NCBI GenBank assembly: GCA_963682055.1 | Contig: OY821745.1 | Coordinates: 10,361,501 to 10,425,500, forward strand | Origin: Primula veris | Lineage: Eukaryota; Streptophyta; Magnoliopsida; Ericales; Primulaceae | Reading direction: 5' to 3' | DNA length: 64,000 nucleotides | In this document: piece by piece, positions 37,640 to 49,380 of the stretch | How the letters are laid out: each line of letters begins with the position of its first letter | Numbering within the stretch: the stretch's first letter is position 1 | Notes under the pieces: model-generated | Database searches by the model: none | The model's input: only the letters and a program-made list of their open reading frames with translations | What the model was told of the DNA's origin: nothing | Position numbers and translations under genes: made by a program

Positions 37640-40082
37640 AAAAGCATGACTGAAATATGAACAAATAACAGCTTAATTTAAACTTTCATTTATTTGAAAA
37701 TTAATTATGTTACCCTATCAGTTTACCTCGAACTAATAACACATTTCAATAACCGTTATAATTAGAAAAAGTGTCACATGTAGTCATTTTTTAACAATTT
37801 AGCCGTGTCTCGTCCATTATTCTTTGGTATCTCCAAAATGCTAAAAACAGTCCATACATTAGATGGTGAAAAGGTCTACAACACCTAAACTACATGTTCG
37901 ATAGTAGATCGACTTGGTGTGTCCAATCCGTGTCCAAGAATTTGTTTGGAGTATAGTATAAATGAGCACAAATTTGTTTAGCGGATAGAATAAAGTGGTA
38001 TAATTTGTGCGTAAGTATTATGAGTGGTATAAATAATGACAATATACATGTGTTATAGTTATACCCTCTCATTAGCATAAAATATATTACAATGACATGT
38101 GTTATAGTATTAAATTCTATTTATTAATAATTACAAATTATAAAAGCAAATAAACAAATAAATATAAGCTCGATTCCGCAATTCAACTTAATTATTCTAT
38201 ATCTCCTTGGTAAAATTTAAGGACGAGACAATCTTTTATGGTTAGCCTATCTTCTATACATATTCAAAAGCGAACCATTTTTAGCAAACGTAATTTGGTT
38301 TTAGGCCACCTTAATTTGAAAAATCTAAAGGAGGTTTCAATTTAATTTACTTAATTTTTAACATTTACTTACTCTATCTATAATTCACTCCCTAATCACC
38401 CCAATTAATTCATCGTCGATGTTTCTCTGTCGTCGGAACAACGTGACATCTGTATCTCAGTCAGACTCTCTCTCTCTCCCTGTTCAGTCTCTGACATCTC
38501 TATCTCCGACGTCTAATTTGGAATATTAGTTTACCACGCATTAGTCACTGGAATTATTAAGTATATAAGATTGGTTCCTAAGATTTAAATTGAACCAATT
38601 ATCACCTAATATAGTTTCACTTATAATTTTGACTCTTATCTTGTTAATGAGATGGTTTAAGTCCACTTCGTTTAATATTGACACAGTCAAGAATTAAAAT
38701 ATACATAACCCAAGCCCTTAAAGCTCTTAATATTTAAAAATAGTGCATGCTTTTCATTTATATATTTTTTGAAAACAAGCGAATTGATGATAGTCTGTTT
38801 TTTAAATGGTCATACACTGTTTTCAAATAATCATATACTATTTTCAAATAACCATATTATCAAATAACTCGGAATGTTTTTAAATGAACATACACTATTT
38901 TCAAACGACAATAAACATTTTACAAAATGATCATATACTCTTTTCAAACGAACCTACAGTGTTTACCTTTTGTCACTGTCTAGTGATTTTGTCAAATTTA
39001 GTGCTCAACCATATGATTATTATAATTATCTCCACATTTAGATGTCAATAATAATATTAACTATACTTATAAATGAATCTGATTATATACATATTAATAA
39101 GTTATTAATTACACATGGGAAATCATCATCCATTAGTGCATCTGGCCAGATGAATCATTTTTGCATATATAATTGTGTCATAATTATAACCTTATAAACT
39201 AAAATCTTCTCTCTCGCGCTTTATGATAAACACTCTCTCTTCTAGAACTTGGGAAACATTATTTTATTTCTTGCTCATGGTAAATAATGAATTTCACAAT
39301 ACATAGTCCCATTCATTGCACTTTGCACCGCTGTGTCCCGTGAGTGTATTACCTCTTAGTATGCGTGCTTTAGTGCTCAATGATATTATACTTCATTTTC
39401 AAGCTAAAATTAAATCCAGTTATCATGAAATTAACAGTAAATATCCACTCCAAATCCAATCGAATGTTCAAAATTTATTTTGTTTTTCGATGTCAATAAT
39501 AATATCTACTACACTTGCAATCTAATTATATACACACTTCTAATTAAGTTATTAATTACATATAGAATATTTGGGTTGTTGGCTTAATTTTCATTTTTTT
39601 CGGCTTTTTAGATTTTTTAGATTTTCCCGAAGTTTTAATATTTGTTATGATTCTCTCTTTACTTTTTGCAAATTTCGATTCTTACCTATAATTGACATGC
39701 AGTGGCGAAATCAATTAAAACAATGTTACTCCCAGACGAGATCAGACTAACCACGGGGTTGATCCGGGTCATGGATTCACGGATTTTTTTGTACAACATT
39801 TTTTTTATGAGGATTAATAACTTTTGCCCATTAATAATATATGGGACCTAACACAGATTATAGTAAATACCCAAAACAAAATTTATAACAGATCCATACT
39901 ACTATATGTTTCTCCCAATAAATAGCTAAATTCGTGTAGAATCATGAATTAATCCTAAAAAAATACCTGCTTAAAACTACACATAACTTCAAACTATTTC
40001 ATCCGAGATTCTGAAACAAGCAAAAACCAAAAAAAATTAAAGCGACTTTGAAATCTAGGCAGAACAAAATAATGCGATTAGG
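37640..40082. other. Intergenic, repeats only
   Basis: No gene recognised. About 38455-38520 is CT-rich with CATCTC/GACATC words. About 38790-38960 has degenerate units of roughly 21 bp with the core ATACACTATTTTCAAA. About 39042-39119 and 39490-39563 are two direct copies containing GATGTCAATAATAATAT and AAGTTATTAATTACA. The rest is AT-rich. Confidence 0.55.
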
Positions 40083-40885
40083 TTAACGACCACAAACATG
40101 ACTTTGTTTTGGACGACCTCTTTTACCGATCTCTTGCTTTGGAATTTCGCACAAGTCCATCACTTGGATAGATCTCTGCTTTTTTACATCTTTCAGTTGT
40201 TGGTAATTTTCATGGAGCTTTCTTTTCGTAACTTTAAGTTTCCTATCAAGGTCCATGAACTTGGATTCCTTTTTAGATTCGGTGATAATTGGGCATGTTT
40301 GGATGGACACATTCTCAGCTTTTTGCTGGCTTGGTGTACCATTACCAGCTTGTTTCTTCATTTTAAGCTTGGGTCGTTTCCGGTCATTAATTGTATTGTT
40401 TTTTGTGGGAACTTCGATCTCAATCTTGTTCAGCTCTTCACTCTGACAAATATCTGAAATGATATTTCCATCCTCATCAATGCCATCAAAGAACCTTGCA
40501 AGTTGCAATATGTGTAAATCTTGGGCTTGAGACAGAAAAAACAATCCATCGTGTAATGGAGGCACATGCAGCCCTGGTTCTTTTTCACCATTTGGTTTTG
40601 CAGATTCTGGGGTATCTGCAGCTTTTGCAATAGCTGGCTTTGTAAACGACTACTTATCGCTGACCATACTCTTCCATCTTGTAATTAAGTTTTTGGAGAG
40701 CTGAGAAATTTCCTTTGAATGGTGCTTTTTAGTAGCCTAAACTTTCTCAATATACCGTTGGTTTCTTCTACTTGCTCTTTGCGATGAATTTCAATTCTTC
40801 CTCGTGTTTCCCAATATTTTGATGTATGTGCGCCGGTAGAATTGCAGTAGTTCTCACAAATGAGCGGTATACTCAGCCTCCTTCC
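40083..40885 (-). pseudogene. MED26-like Mediator subunit, truncated pseudogene
   Basis: Plant MED26 proteins carry a TFIIS N-terminal (LW) domain and contact the Pol II machinery in the nucleus. On the minus strand a frame reads KKHHSKEISQLSKNLITRWK (LW domain end) and VSD, then an in-frame TAG at 40650-40652. It continues TPESAKPNGEKEPGLHVPPL, QLARFFDGIDEDGNI, a basic linker, and the conserved C-terminus KVTKRKLHENYQQL plus KKQRSIQVMDLCEIPKQ. An AT-hook-like GKRGRPK stands just before the stop. Another in-frame TAG is at 40737-40739, and upstream coding is scrambled. The N-terminal half expected in the family is absent. A LINE relic lies immediately upstream. Confidence 0.8.
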
Positions 40886-40912
40886 CTGCATACACTATCA
40901 TATGATAATCAA

Positions 40913-42374
40913 TCAAATCGCATCTTCAAAGAGGCGATAGCACTTGTAAATGAGGCTTATAACAAGTGTATAACAAGGGGGTAATGTCCAAGCCATAGCA
41001 ATGAGTTTCTTAATCTTGATTGTATTAATAGGTATATTACAAGCATGTAAGGTAATAAGATTGAGACTCAAAATAGCAGTGCAGTTAATGAGCAAAAAAT
41101 TAAGTTTCTTAAGCCATGTATGCACTTTCTTTATTATAACGATATCATTAAAAACAACATTGTAATGAATATAATTATTTCTAGTGATCCATATTTCCCA
41201 ATTAATAATAAAGGGAATAAGCTTAGCTAGTTTATCTATCTGAGTATTACCTTTGAAATAATTACACAACATAGAAATAATAGAGTGAACGCCAAAAGAA
41301 ACGGGAAGCTTTTAAACTAAACCCACTCTTGGTAAACAAAAGATCAACAGTATCAACAGAATGGGTTGTGTAACAAATGCAATAACTAGCCAAACTTGTG
41401 AACATCTCCATCTAACTTAACAGCCTTATTCTAAAGCTTCCAATTAAATACATAATTTTTTATGGGTAGACAATTATCTCAAATTTGCTTGTAGATTATT
41501 AACAGGATATTTCTGTCTAAAATGATGAAAAACATTTTTACAAGTAAAATTATCATATGTAGTATGAGGCCAATATCTAATATCATTACATGTTCTAAAA
41601 GTAATATTAAACTTATGAATTTCCTGTAGTAAAGAAATATCACCAATTTCCAAAATAAGATCATCATTCCAATTAACACCATCGTGTACTTGATTAAGCA
41701 AAATAAAAGGGTTGCGGACTGCGAAATCCTCACAAAAAGATTCGGTGTTTCTCCAATTCTCAAACCATAAACTAATAGAGCATTCTTTCAATACCCAGTT
41801 ACTGCTAGAGACTAGAGCATGTAAATAGCTGCTTATAATTTTCCACATATAAGAACTATTAGCAGGGACATTAGGAGAACCCCAATTAGTACAATTTCTA
41901 AGATATTTTTGATACATAAAAGAAGTTCAAGGGGTGATTTCAGTTAATATCTTCCAGGCCAATTTAGCATGTAAACCATTCATAACTTCGATGATATTTC
42001 TAATCCCTAAACCCCTCTTCCGAAACAGGAACAACAATTTTAGTCCAATTAACCCAATGATGTTTTTTATTATTATCAGAATTACCACAGAAAATGTCAG
42101 AAAAAGATTTGTTAAGTTTATTAATGATAAGTTGAGTAGGGTGAGTGACAGCTAATAGATGAATAGGGAAAGAACCTAACACACTTTTAATCATAGTAAG
42201 TCTAGCACCAATAGATAATAAATTAGTTTTCCAACCAACAACTTTATTACTAAGTTTATGAAATAAAGGTTCAAACATGTTAGCAGTAAGTCTCAAGTGA
42301 TGCAAATGAATAGCCAAGTAAGTTGTAGCAAAACCAAAACCAAAACCAAAACCAGTAGCATTTCTAATAAACAA
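40913..42374 (-). mobile_element. LINE (L1-type) reverse transcriptase C-terminal relic
   Basis: Three frames on the minus strand follow in order. 42374-42000 holds FEPLFHKLSNKVVGWKTNLL, SIGARLTMIKSVLGSFPIHLL and HHWVNWTKIVVP, the RT thumb/connection motifs of plant LINEs. 41917-41474 holds SISLWFENW and the zf-RVT-like region. 41272-40913 holds LIPFIINWEIWITRNN near the end of ORF2. Frameshifts separate them. The 5' part with the RT catalytic motif is missing, and no clear poly(A) end was seen at 40.9 kb. Confidence 0.82.
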
Positions 42375-42673
42375 TATCTGTTAATTGTTTTAGTGCTTAT
42401 GACATAAGCTTCCATATTTCGTAAATTTAAACAATATCTGTTAATTTATTATATAAGTATATTAATCTGTGTGTGTGTGGCGCTTAAGATCTATACATGT
42501 GAAACGTGACCCATGCTTTACGTACTCTTCCATAAACTTTGTTTTCTCTAAAGTTTTGTTCCTTGTAAACTTATTGGAAGAAGTTTTTTCAATATGTTTA
42601 CTTGTATATTTTTTTGACATTTCTATATTACTACTACTTAAGCTATAGGACAAAGAAAAGCTATTAATTTTAC

Positions 42674-42774
42674 CTTAATTCTGGTAAATCACTTATTGGT
42701 TGATCATATAGAGTTTTTCTTGACATTGACCCCGGCATAACCTCCGTTTCATCGTCTTCCTCCTCTTGCACCAT
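42674..42774 (-). CDS. Candidate first exon of an unrecognised gene, copy A
   Basis: The ATG at 42774 in context GGCCATGGTG starts MVQEEEDDETEVMPG, then SMSRKTLYDQPISDLPELR, and ends at a donor AAG/GTAAAA at 42674. A TATA box (TATATAAAGAGG) lies 78 bp upstream and a telo-box-like CAAACCCTAA further up. Copies B and C keep the same exon start and donor, but in both the frame is disturbed after the acidic stretch. A second open piece at 42653-42462 (HIEKTSSNKF, KFMEEYVKHG) is also repeated. The apparent intron would be only about 31 bp, too short for plants, so the true second exon is unknown. I do not recognise the protein. Confidence 0.4.
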
Positions 42775-42840
42775 GGCCGTTGTGGATAAAATTAAAGAAT
42801 TACTTTAGGTGATTTGAGTAATTAGAAATGTACAATTTTA

Positions 42841-42852
42841 CCTCTTTATATA
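42841..42852 (-). promoter_or_regulatory. TATA box of copy A
   Basis: TATATAAAGAGG on the minus strand, 78 bp before the ATG at 42774. The same box is kept in copy B at 47891-47902 and is lost in copy C. Confidence 0.6.
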
Positions 42853-43215
42853 GATGACATTTAGGGTTGTTATATTGTTTGATGGTGGCGGCGCCGCATT
42901 GACAAGAAATCTGCCAATCTTATTAGGGTTTGAGCAAACAATATTACAATGACAGTGGGCCGGCCCTCTAAACTAGAGTTACCACAAATCATAGGGCTCG
43001 ATCGATTTTAAGAATATACGTAATTTCCAAAAAGTTGTTTATAGAAATATATTTAATTGGAGATTAGTGAAGACAGGTGTCAAGCGTTAGAAAACGAGAT
43101 CTTAATACATGCACATGCAGAAATTATATACGCATTTAATAATATATTTATCTTTATAGAAACTAATTTTATCGGCGGCTAGTGTGATGACATGCATGTT
43201 TGATCCTTTAACTAC

Positions 43216-43607
43216 GAAAAAATGCTAAATTGGTAATGTATCAGCTTTTAGCAATCTATGACCTAATCTAGCTACTTTTCTAAATTGGTACCCAAGTTGA
43301 ACGGTTTATCTTCAATCAAGTCATTGTTGCTTGTTGTCGCTTTACTTTTTAATTAGAAAAACATTGTTTAATACCCTGTATTATCATATTTAACTTTTTT
43401 ATACCCAACTTACTGTAGACATGACCAAACTAAGTAACAAAACTTACCAACTTTTACCATTTTGTGTCAATCTATAATGTTAATTGGACACGAGGGTCGT
43501 GACCGGATGTTAAACACAAATTTTGGATATAAATTTAGAAAAGCAGATACATTTGGTATTAAATTGTTAAAAGTCGATAGATTGAGTAACAATTTAACAA
43601 TTTTTTC
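43216..43607. mobile_element. Mutator-type MITE in copy A
   Basis: The terminal inverted repeats of about 40 bp are imperfect: GAAAAAATGCTAAATTGG at the left, and GAAAAAATTGTTAAATTG read from the right. The 9-bp flanks are TTTAACTAC (43207-43215) and CATAACTTC (43608-43616). Copy B has the undisturbed site CGTAACTTC at 48214-48222. The 392-bp interior is non-coding. Confidence 0.75.
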
Positions 43608-43867
43608 CATAACTTCAATAGGGTGGCTATAAAAGGAAATTACCGAAATTGTTTGATTTATGATTAGACATTATATATAAAATATAATTCATCAATCTAT
43701 TTTTCGGTTGATGCCTAATAGAATAAACATATATAGTATAACAGAATCATAGATTTGAAGAAGAAAAAGTCTGATAGAATCAGTATTTAGATAGTCAAAA
43801 TTTGTTTCACTAGTTTAGTTGTTTAGATGTTGGTAACAAATTGAACAATAGTACCTACATGACACTT

Positions 43868-44411
43868 TTTCTTTGTTAACTTGGCCCGTCGGCACAAAAT
43901 AATTTTATATATGTGAGTTTTCAAATTAGATCACTTGTGAAGTCTATGACATATATATAATTCATTACCTATTAATTAACACATTCTATAATCTATAATA
44001 ATAATGAACAATTCATGAACATATATATACATGTCTGACTCGTTAATGGCTTGATTTGTATTCGTTTATCAAGTAAACGAATGTAAAAAAGAGTACTATA
44101 TCACTGGGGTATAGCCTTGCCTTAAGACGACTATTGCCCTAGTTTAATTTTCAATCTTAGCTAATACAGCATGAATATAAACAAAAAATTAACATTCATG
44201 AAGTAAACAAACTGACATAAGTGCTAGTTAAGAGCTCGATTCTTTCGTGTGTTCAAAAAATAAGTCTTATTCATTATTATTATAGATTATAGAATGTGTT
44301 AATTAATAGGCAATGAATTATATATGACATAGACTTCACAAGTGATCAAAATTTGAACTCTCACATATATGTAATTATTTTGTGCCGACGGGCCAAGTTA
44401 ACAAAAAATTG
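43868..44411. repeat. Long inverted repeat, arms of about 140 bp
   Basis: The left arm (about 43868-44009) starts TTTTCTTTGTTAACTTGGCC and the right arm (about 44264-44411) is its reverse complement at roughly 90-95 percent identity, with a 255-bp spacer. Both arms contain GGCCCGTCGGCACAAAATAAT-type and GACTTCACAAGTGATC-type blocks on opposite strands. Copy B holds only the right arm (about 48735-48865), so the left arm was added in copy A, perhaps by an inverted duplication. Confidence 0.9.
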
Positions 44412-44650
44412 AAAAGGTGGCATGTAGTTCAAAACTTTAGAAATCAATCAAATTTTTATTTACAGTCCTATATTAGTATATAGATCTTGCTGCGGCGATC
44501 GTAATTATAGTATTGTGAACCGAGCTGTCTAAAGCCAATTGCTAAAACTCATGTTGTTAACGAACCGTTTGTGATAAATTGGTTGTTTTAAAACCAGTGT
44601 TTGGTTCGTCTTCGTTTATTTACAAACAAATCTAAACTTAACATTCTTAT

Positions 44651-45852
44651 AAGATAACAAAAATGAAAGTGTTCTTGTATTGGTTTTTCAGTTCTTGTAT
44701 TTGTTTGATGAACAATCATAATAATGTATGAAGTGTATTATTTATGCTAATAGCCAGCTTACTGCGTACCCACAGGATATGAAAAATAGGGGTTTGCAAT
44801 TGTTTGCTTAGTAAGTTTTTTATTTTTATTTTTTTCCTTTTATTCTTGCTAAATGACCTAGAACTTTAGACTTTCGGGACATTATGGAACATCCGTATTT
44901 GAATACAATAGATTTGTATATTAATTGCATATCTTTTAACTCATTTACGCATAGCCGGCTTGTCATTGCGGGTTGCCCAATTATTGATTTTTTTTCCCTT
45001 TATAATAATGTTGCATAAAAAAAGAAAGAAAAAAAAACGCATAAATTAAGTAAATTTGAAGCTGGACAAATAGTGAAATAAACTAATTCTAACCAGTACT
45101 ACCAATCAGACTATACAACTACATGTGATTTAATACTTAATTTTTTTTTTTTTACTAATACTAATAACTGTATGAGTGGGCTGAGAGTGCCTTTAAAAGA
45201 AAATTAGGTTTGAGGTTGCCCAAGACTCGAGGCTTAATCGCCTTGCAACGGAATCGCCCCTCCATTCAATAACGAACATAACGGTTGAAACGGGACTAAA
45301 TTTGGAGTGAGTTCGAACGAATAAGTTATAATTCCACAATATACGATATCGAAAAAAAAAATGAATAAGTCAAATCGTAAGTCACGATTACGGTTCGTAA
45401 ATATTTTTTTGAATTAATTAGGCCTCTGAAATTTTTTCCAGAGGGTTTGGCCGATCGATCGGCTGTCAAGTCCGATCGATCGTCCAAGTCCTCTGGAAAA
45501 TTTACAGATTTTCAACGCAGGAGCAATTTGGTAATTTTACAGTCAAAACCGTAAATTTGACTTATGGTTCGTAAAAAAAAATTACGATTCAAACGTAAAA
45601 ACAGATACATTGGAGTGGAAAAATTCAGGTTCATAGCTCAGCTCCTACAGATTGTTGACACTTCTCACTATCACAGTGGCTACATCAATAGTTTGTTGCG
45701 GAATACAATTTAGTCTTTTACTTTAGAAAAGAAACATATAACACTTTACAACTTCTCACTAATCACCACGCAACTATTAAAACCAACATACTCAGTATAA
45801 AATCACAAATAATACTGTCAATATGGTGCCACGAAAACAATGCCAGCGAGAT
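44651..45852. other. Intergenic, small hairpin only
   Basis: No gene recognised. At 45430-45503 TTTTTCCAGAG and CTCTGGAAAA are inverted arms around GATCGATC-type palindromes (CCGATCGATCGG and TCCGATCGATCGTCC), probably a tiny MITE. Confidence 0.5.
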
Positions 45853-46157
45853 TCAACTTCTTTTGGCTTTCTCTTCAACAGCCTCCTTAAGTTTTCTCCC
45901 TAAAACATATGCTAGAGGGGGAGGGACAGCGTTGCCGATTTGCCGTTTCTTGTGCTGTATAGTCCCAGAAAATTTATAACTGTCTAGGAAACCCTGAAAT
46001 CGAGCACATTCACGGACTGTGATGATACGGTCCTGCTCCGGGTGAAAGCACATCCCGACCTTGCCCATTGGTTGGGGATCAGTAATAGAAGTAGGGAAAT
46101 TACCCGGAAACATAGAATTATAGAGCATAGGGAAAAGAGAGGTTTTAATCCCCCACC
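45853..46157 (-). pseudogene. C-terminal fragment of MET1-type DNA (cytosine-5) methyltransferase
   Basis: The frame reads [39 protein letters not shown] (motif IX region), [20 protein letters not shown] and [20 protein letters not shown], ending in SRT-like basic residues and a stop at 45853. Full MET1 enzymes have about 1500 residues with replication-foci, BAH and catalytic domains that maintain CG methylation. Only this last exon is present. The catalytic PCQ loop and earlier motifs were not found upstream to 47.5 kb. The block before GNFPT is degraded although an acceptor-like CAG lies at 46158-46160. It is a truncated or captured fragment. Confidence 0.82.
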
Positions 46158-46305
46158 CTGAAACATAGAATAAATTAAAGGATCAATAAACAATCATTCG
46201 CAGAAATCCAAATTTATTTAAATATGAAGTTTGTGATTACAAATCTCCGAAGCTCAGAATTGAAACACAAGGCATTCTAGCTGAGTTATGAAAAGAAAAG
46301 GTACA

Positions 46306-46455
46306 TCAAACTTTAGGAACTGATGGAAGATTACGATCATTGAAAAAGTCCCACTTAAGTGGATTGGAGCCATAAGTTTTTGACATGATCCTAACGGCCA
46401 CATCCGAAAAAAAGTCCTCATATTTACGGTTGAATGTATAAGATTGAGATTTTTC
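46306..46455 (-). other. Possible exon relic of unknown origin
   Basis: The frame reads SYTFNRKYEDFFSDVAVRIM, then SKTYGSNPLKWDFFNDRNLP and SVPKV before a stop at 46306. The composition looks protein-like but I do not recognise a family, and the known MET1 sequence order does not include it. Part of it (CTCATATTTACGGTTGAATG) is repeated at 46512-46531. Confidence 0.3.
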
Positions 46456-46457
46456 AA

Positions 46458-47554
46458 AAGGTATAATTATTAATTATAAGATTACATAAAAATATCGAAA
46501 TCACAAGTTCTCATATTTACGGTTGAATGTATTTGCATGGGCGAACACGGACACTTACTTGAATGGCAATTTAATCTTGAATGTAGGGATCATGTGGTTG
46601 CAGCTTATAAGCAAATTATTTGAGATTCAGCTGAAACATTCAAGCTTATTAAGGTTGCAGAAAAAAAAGAAAATACATCTTTTAGGATGACAAACCAAAT
46701 TGATCAGTCCAACGTTTTAAGTAAAATTGTAGAAAATCTAGGCTTATGAGCTGCAGCCAAACGAAACCATAAATATAAATTTGACACACAAAAGGTCCCA
46801 CTAAGGGAAAAGAAACTGGTTGGAAACCTTTGTGAATTTACAGAGTAGTTAAAAGAGTTCACTGTTTAACCGAACCATGTAAACTATTTTGAGAAAGTAA
46901 GATTGTGAAGTGCAACATTGTTCAGTGTTTTCCCCTTTTAGTTGATCTGCTTTGCATCTGCATTGGTACTTATCTCTAATAATAATAATTGCAAAATTTG
47001 ATTTAATTGTTTTTACCATTTTATTTTACGATTTTTTTTAAGGTATAACTTGAAACCAAAGTGAAATTCTAATCTTTTTTATACAAGTTTCGAGTCCAGA
47101 TTAAGCTTTTCTACTAGGATGAGCTAGCTTACCTAAAAGGCTTCTTACGAAGTGATTTTTTTTCGGTATGTAGACAACGCACATAATTAGGAAATAAGCA
47201 CATGCATCTGATTCGAATTTTCCATCGCTATGAGCACGGTATAAAGAAATCGATATATAAATAATCGTAGTTCAAAGTTAGCGTAAATTTCTGTCTATGA
47301 TTGTGCAGAGAATTTATGATGTGCATGTGAACTCATTTAAACATATTCTTATTATCGTTAGTTGACACTAATTAATTAATGTACTTGTGCTCCTGAAAAT
47401 TTGACGAAACGCTGATGTTTTTTCTTGTCTGTAAGTCGGTCAACAAAAGCAAAGATTACTGAAGATATATACTTCAAAGTTCAAATAAACTAAATGATCA
47501 AGCAACAAAAGTCTCAAAAATCCAATTTTACTAAAATTAAGCCTCATTGTTGCC
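46458..47554. other. Intergenic, nothing recognised
   Basis: AT-rich sequence between the MET1 fragment and copy B of the duplicated unit. No motif of MET1, MED26 or a transposon was seen. Confidence 0.5.
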
Positions 47555-48930
47555 ATGACCCAAGCTTCACGTACTCTTCCATCAGTTTTGTTTTGCCTAA
47601 AGTGTTGTTCCATATAAACTCATTGAAGAAGTTCCTTCAATATGTTTTCTTATATATTTTTGTTACATTTCTATATTACTACTAGTTAAGCTATAGGACA
47701 AAGAAAAGCTATAAAATTTACCTTAAATCTGGTAAATCTCTTATTCGTTGGTATGAGCTTTTCTTCACATTGCCCCTGCCATCGTAATCTCTGATTCATC
47801 ATCTTCCTCCTCTTGCACCATGTCCGTTGTGGAGTAAAATTAAAGCATTATTTTTAGTTGGTTTGAGTAATTAAAAATGTTCAGCTTGACCTCTTTATAT
47901 AGATGTGTTACCAGATTTAGGGTTGTCAAATTGTTTGATGGTGGCGGCGCCCCATCGACAAAAAAATTGTAAATATGATTAGGGTTCGAGTAAACAATAT
48001 TAAAATGACAATGAGCTGGCCCAATAAACTAGAGACCTTATCACAACTTTTAGGGCTCGCATTGTTTTCTAAATAAACATATTTACAAAGAAAATGTTTA
48101 TAGAATAATATTTAATTGGAGATTACACGGATTGTGTTAGAAAAACGAGATTGTAACACACACACATGTAGAAAGTAATTTTATCAATTAATGTGATGAT
48201 ATGCATGTTTGATCGTAACTTCAATGGGGTGACAATAAAATAAAATTACCTAATCTGTTTGATTTATGCTTAGACATTATATATTGAATATTAATCATCT
48301 ATTTTTCGGTTGAAGCCAAATATTTTGTACATAAATATTGATAAATAGTATATTAGAATCATTGATTAGAAGAAGAAAAACTCTAATAAAATCAATATTT
48401 ACATAGCCAAAATTTGTTCCACTTGTTCATATGTTGGTATGTCTACAAACAAGTGAATGGCTTGATTTGTGTTCGTTTATCAAGTAAACAAATGTAAAAA
48501 AAAGTACTTTCACTTGGACATAGTCCATGGATTTTATTGACACTTGCATTTATCCTTGCCTTGAGACGACAATTGCCCTAGTTTACTTTTCAAACTTAGC
48601 TAATGCAACATGAACATAAACACAGATCAAAATCATTATTTGTAAAATAAACAAACTGACATGAACACGGTATTGTCTGTTTGTTAAGAGCTCAATCCGT
48701 TCACAGTTCAAAAATAAGTCTATTTATTGTTATTATAGTTTATAGAATGTGTTAATTAATACGTAACGAATTATATATGGCATGCATAGACTTCACAAGC
48801 GATCAAAATCAGAAAATTTACGTATATGTAATTATTTTGTGCTTAAAGGCTTTAACAAAGAAAAAGTAGCCATCAAGGCGCCGAGCAAAAATTGAAGCTA
48901 AGAAAAATGATTATAATTCTTTTTCTTTCA
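47555..48930 (-). repeat. Duplicated unit, copy B, left part
   Basis: Colinear with copy A from about 42515 but without the Mutator-type MITE and without the left arm of the inverted repeat. It is interrupted near 48929-48933 by the TRIM, and its right part resumes at 57893. Confidence 0.82.
47722..47821 (-). pseudogene. Copy B of the candidate first exon
   Basis: The ATG at 47821 starts MVQEEEDDESEITMAGAM, followed by an in-frame TGA. A one-base change of register reads KKSSYQRIRDLPDLR up to the donor at 47722 (AAG/GTAAAT). The TATA box TATATAAAGAG at 47891-47902 is kept. Promoter conserved, coding frame broken. Confidence 0.45.
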
Positions 48931-49380
48931 TTTTGTTTGAATAATTATCATACATCGACTAAAATATGATCTATCATGTGTTTTATAATGACGTAGTCAT
49001 TCTTACCATTATGAGACATTTTAATGGTAACTATATGAGTTTTAACATGTTATCAGAATGGGCATTGCGATGTTGGGGTCAGAGGCGGAGGGAACGTGTG
49101 CCAAGTGTGGGTTGTAACCCCCACTCAATTTTTACTTAGAAAGTACTATTATGCCCCTGATATTAATTATATCATTCTATTATAATAAGTCAAATGAGTC
49201 TGTCCAATTTATCCACTTTTTTTTTCAAAAATACTCGTATATTTTTTTATTAATTACAATAATATCATACTCACATAAAAAATATATAAAAATTAATAAA
49301 TAATAACACTATTCATCTATCTTTAACAACCAAACATTATTTTAACTCTTATCATCTTATACTATTTTTTTTGTATTATC

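Larger units (their letters stand above)
42494..44650 (-). repeat. Duplicated unit, copy A
   Basis: This segment is colinear with 47555-48930 plus 57893-58225 (copy B, split) and, for its first 650 bp, with 63197-63850 (copy C). Shared landmarks are the donor-containing block, the VQEEED exon, the TATA box, the GGTGGCGGCGCC motif, ATTAGGGTTTGAG, GTGGGCCGG and ATATTTAATTGGAGATTA. Copy A carries its own MITE at 43216-43607 and an inverted repeat at 43868-44411. Confidence 0.85.

Noticed and set aside
40098..40457. Plus-strand open frame opposite the MED26-like relic
   Set aside because: Shadow frame; the minus strand carries the conserved KRKLHENYQQ and IQVMDL motifs.
42643..42673. Short intron joining the candidate first exon to the next open piece in copy A
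   Set aside because: At about 31 bp it is shorter than plant introns can normally be; the true second exon is left open.
49048..49061. Met-tRNA primer site taken as belonging to the copia element
   Set aside because: TGTTATCAGAATGG directly follows the 114-bp LTR at 48934-49047, well before the copia LTR, so it belongs to the TRIM.
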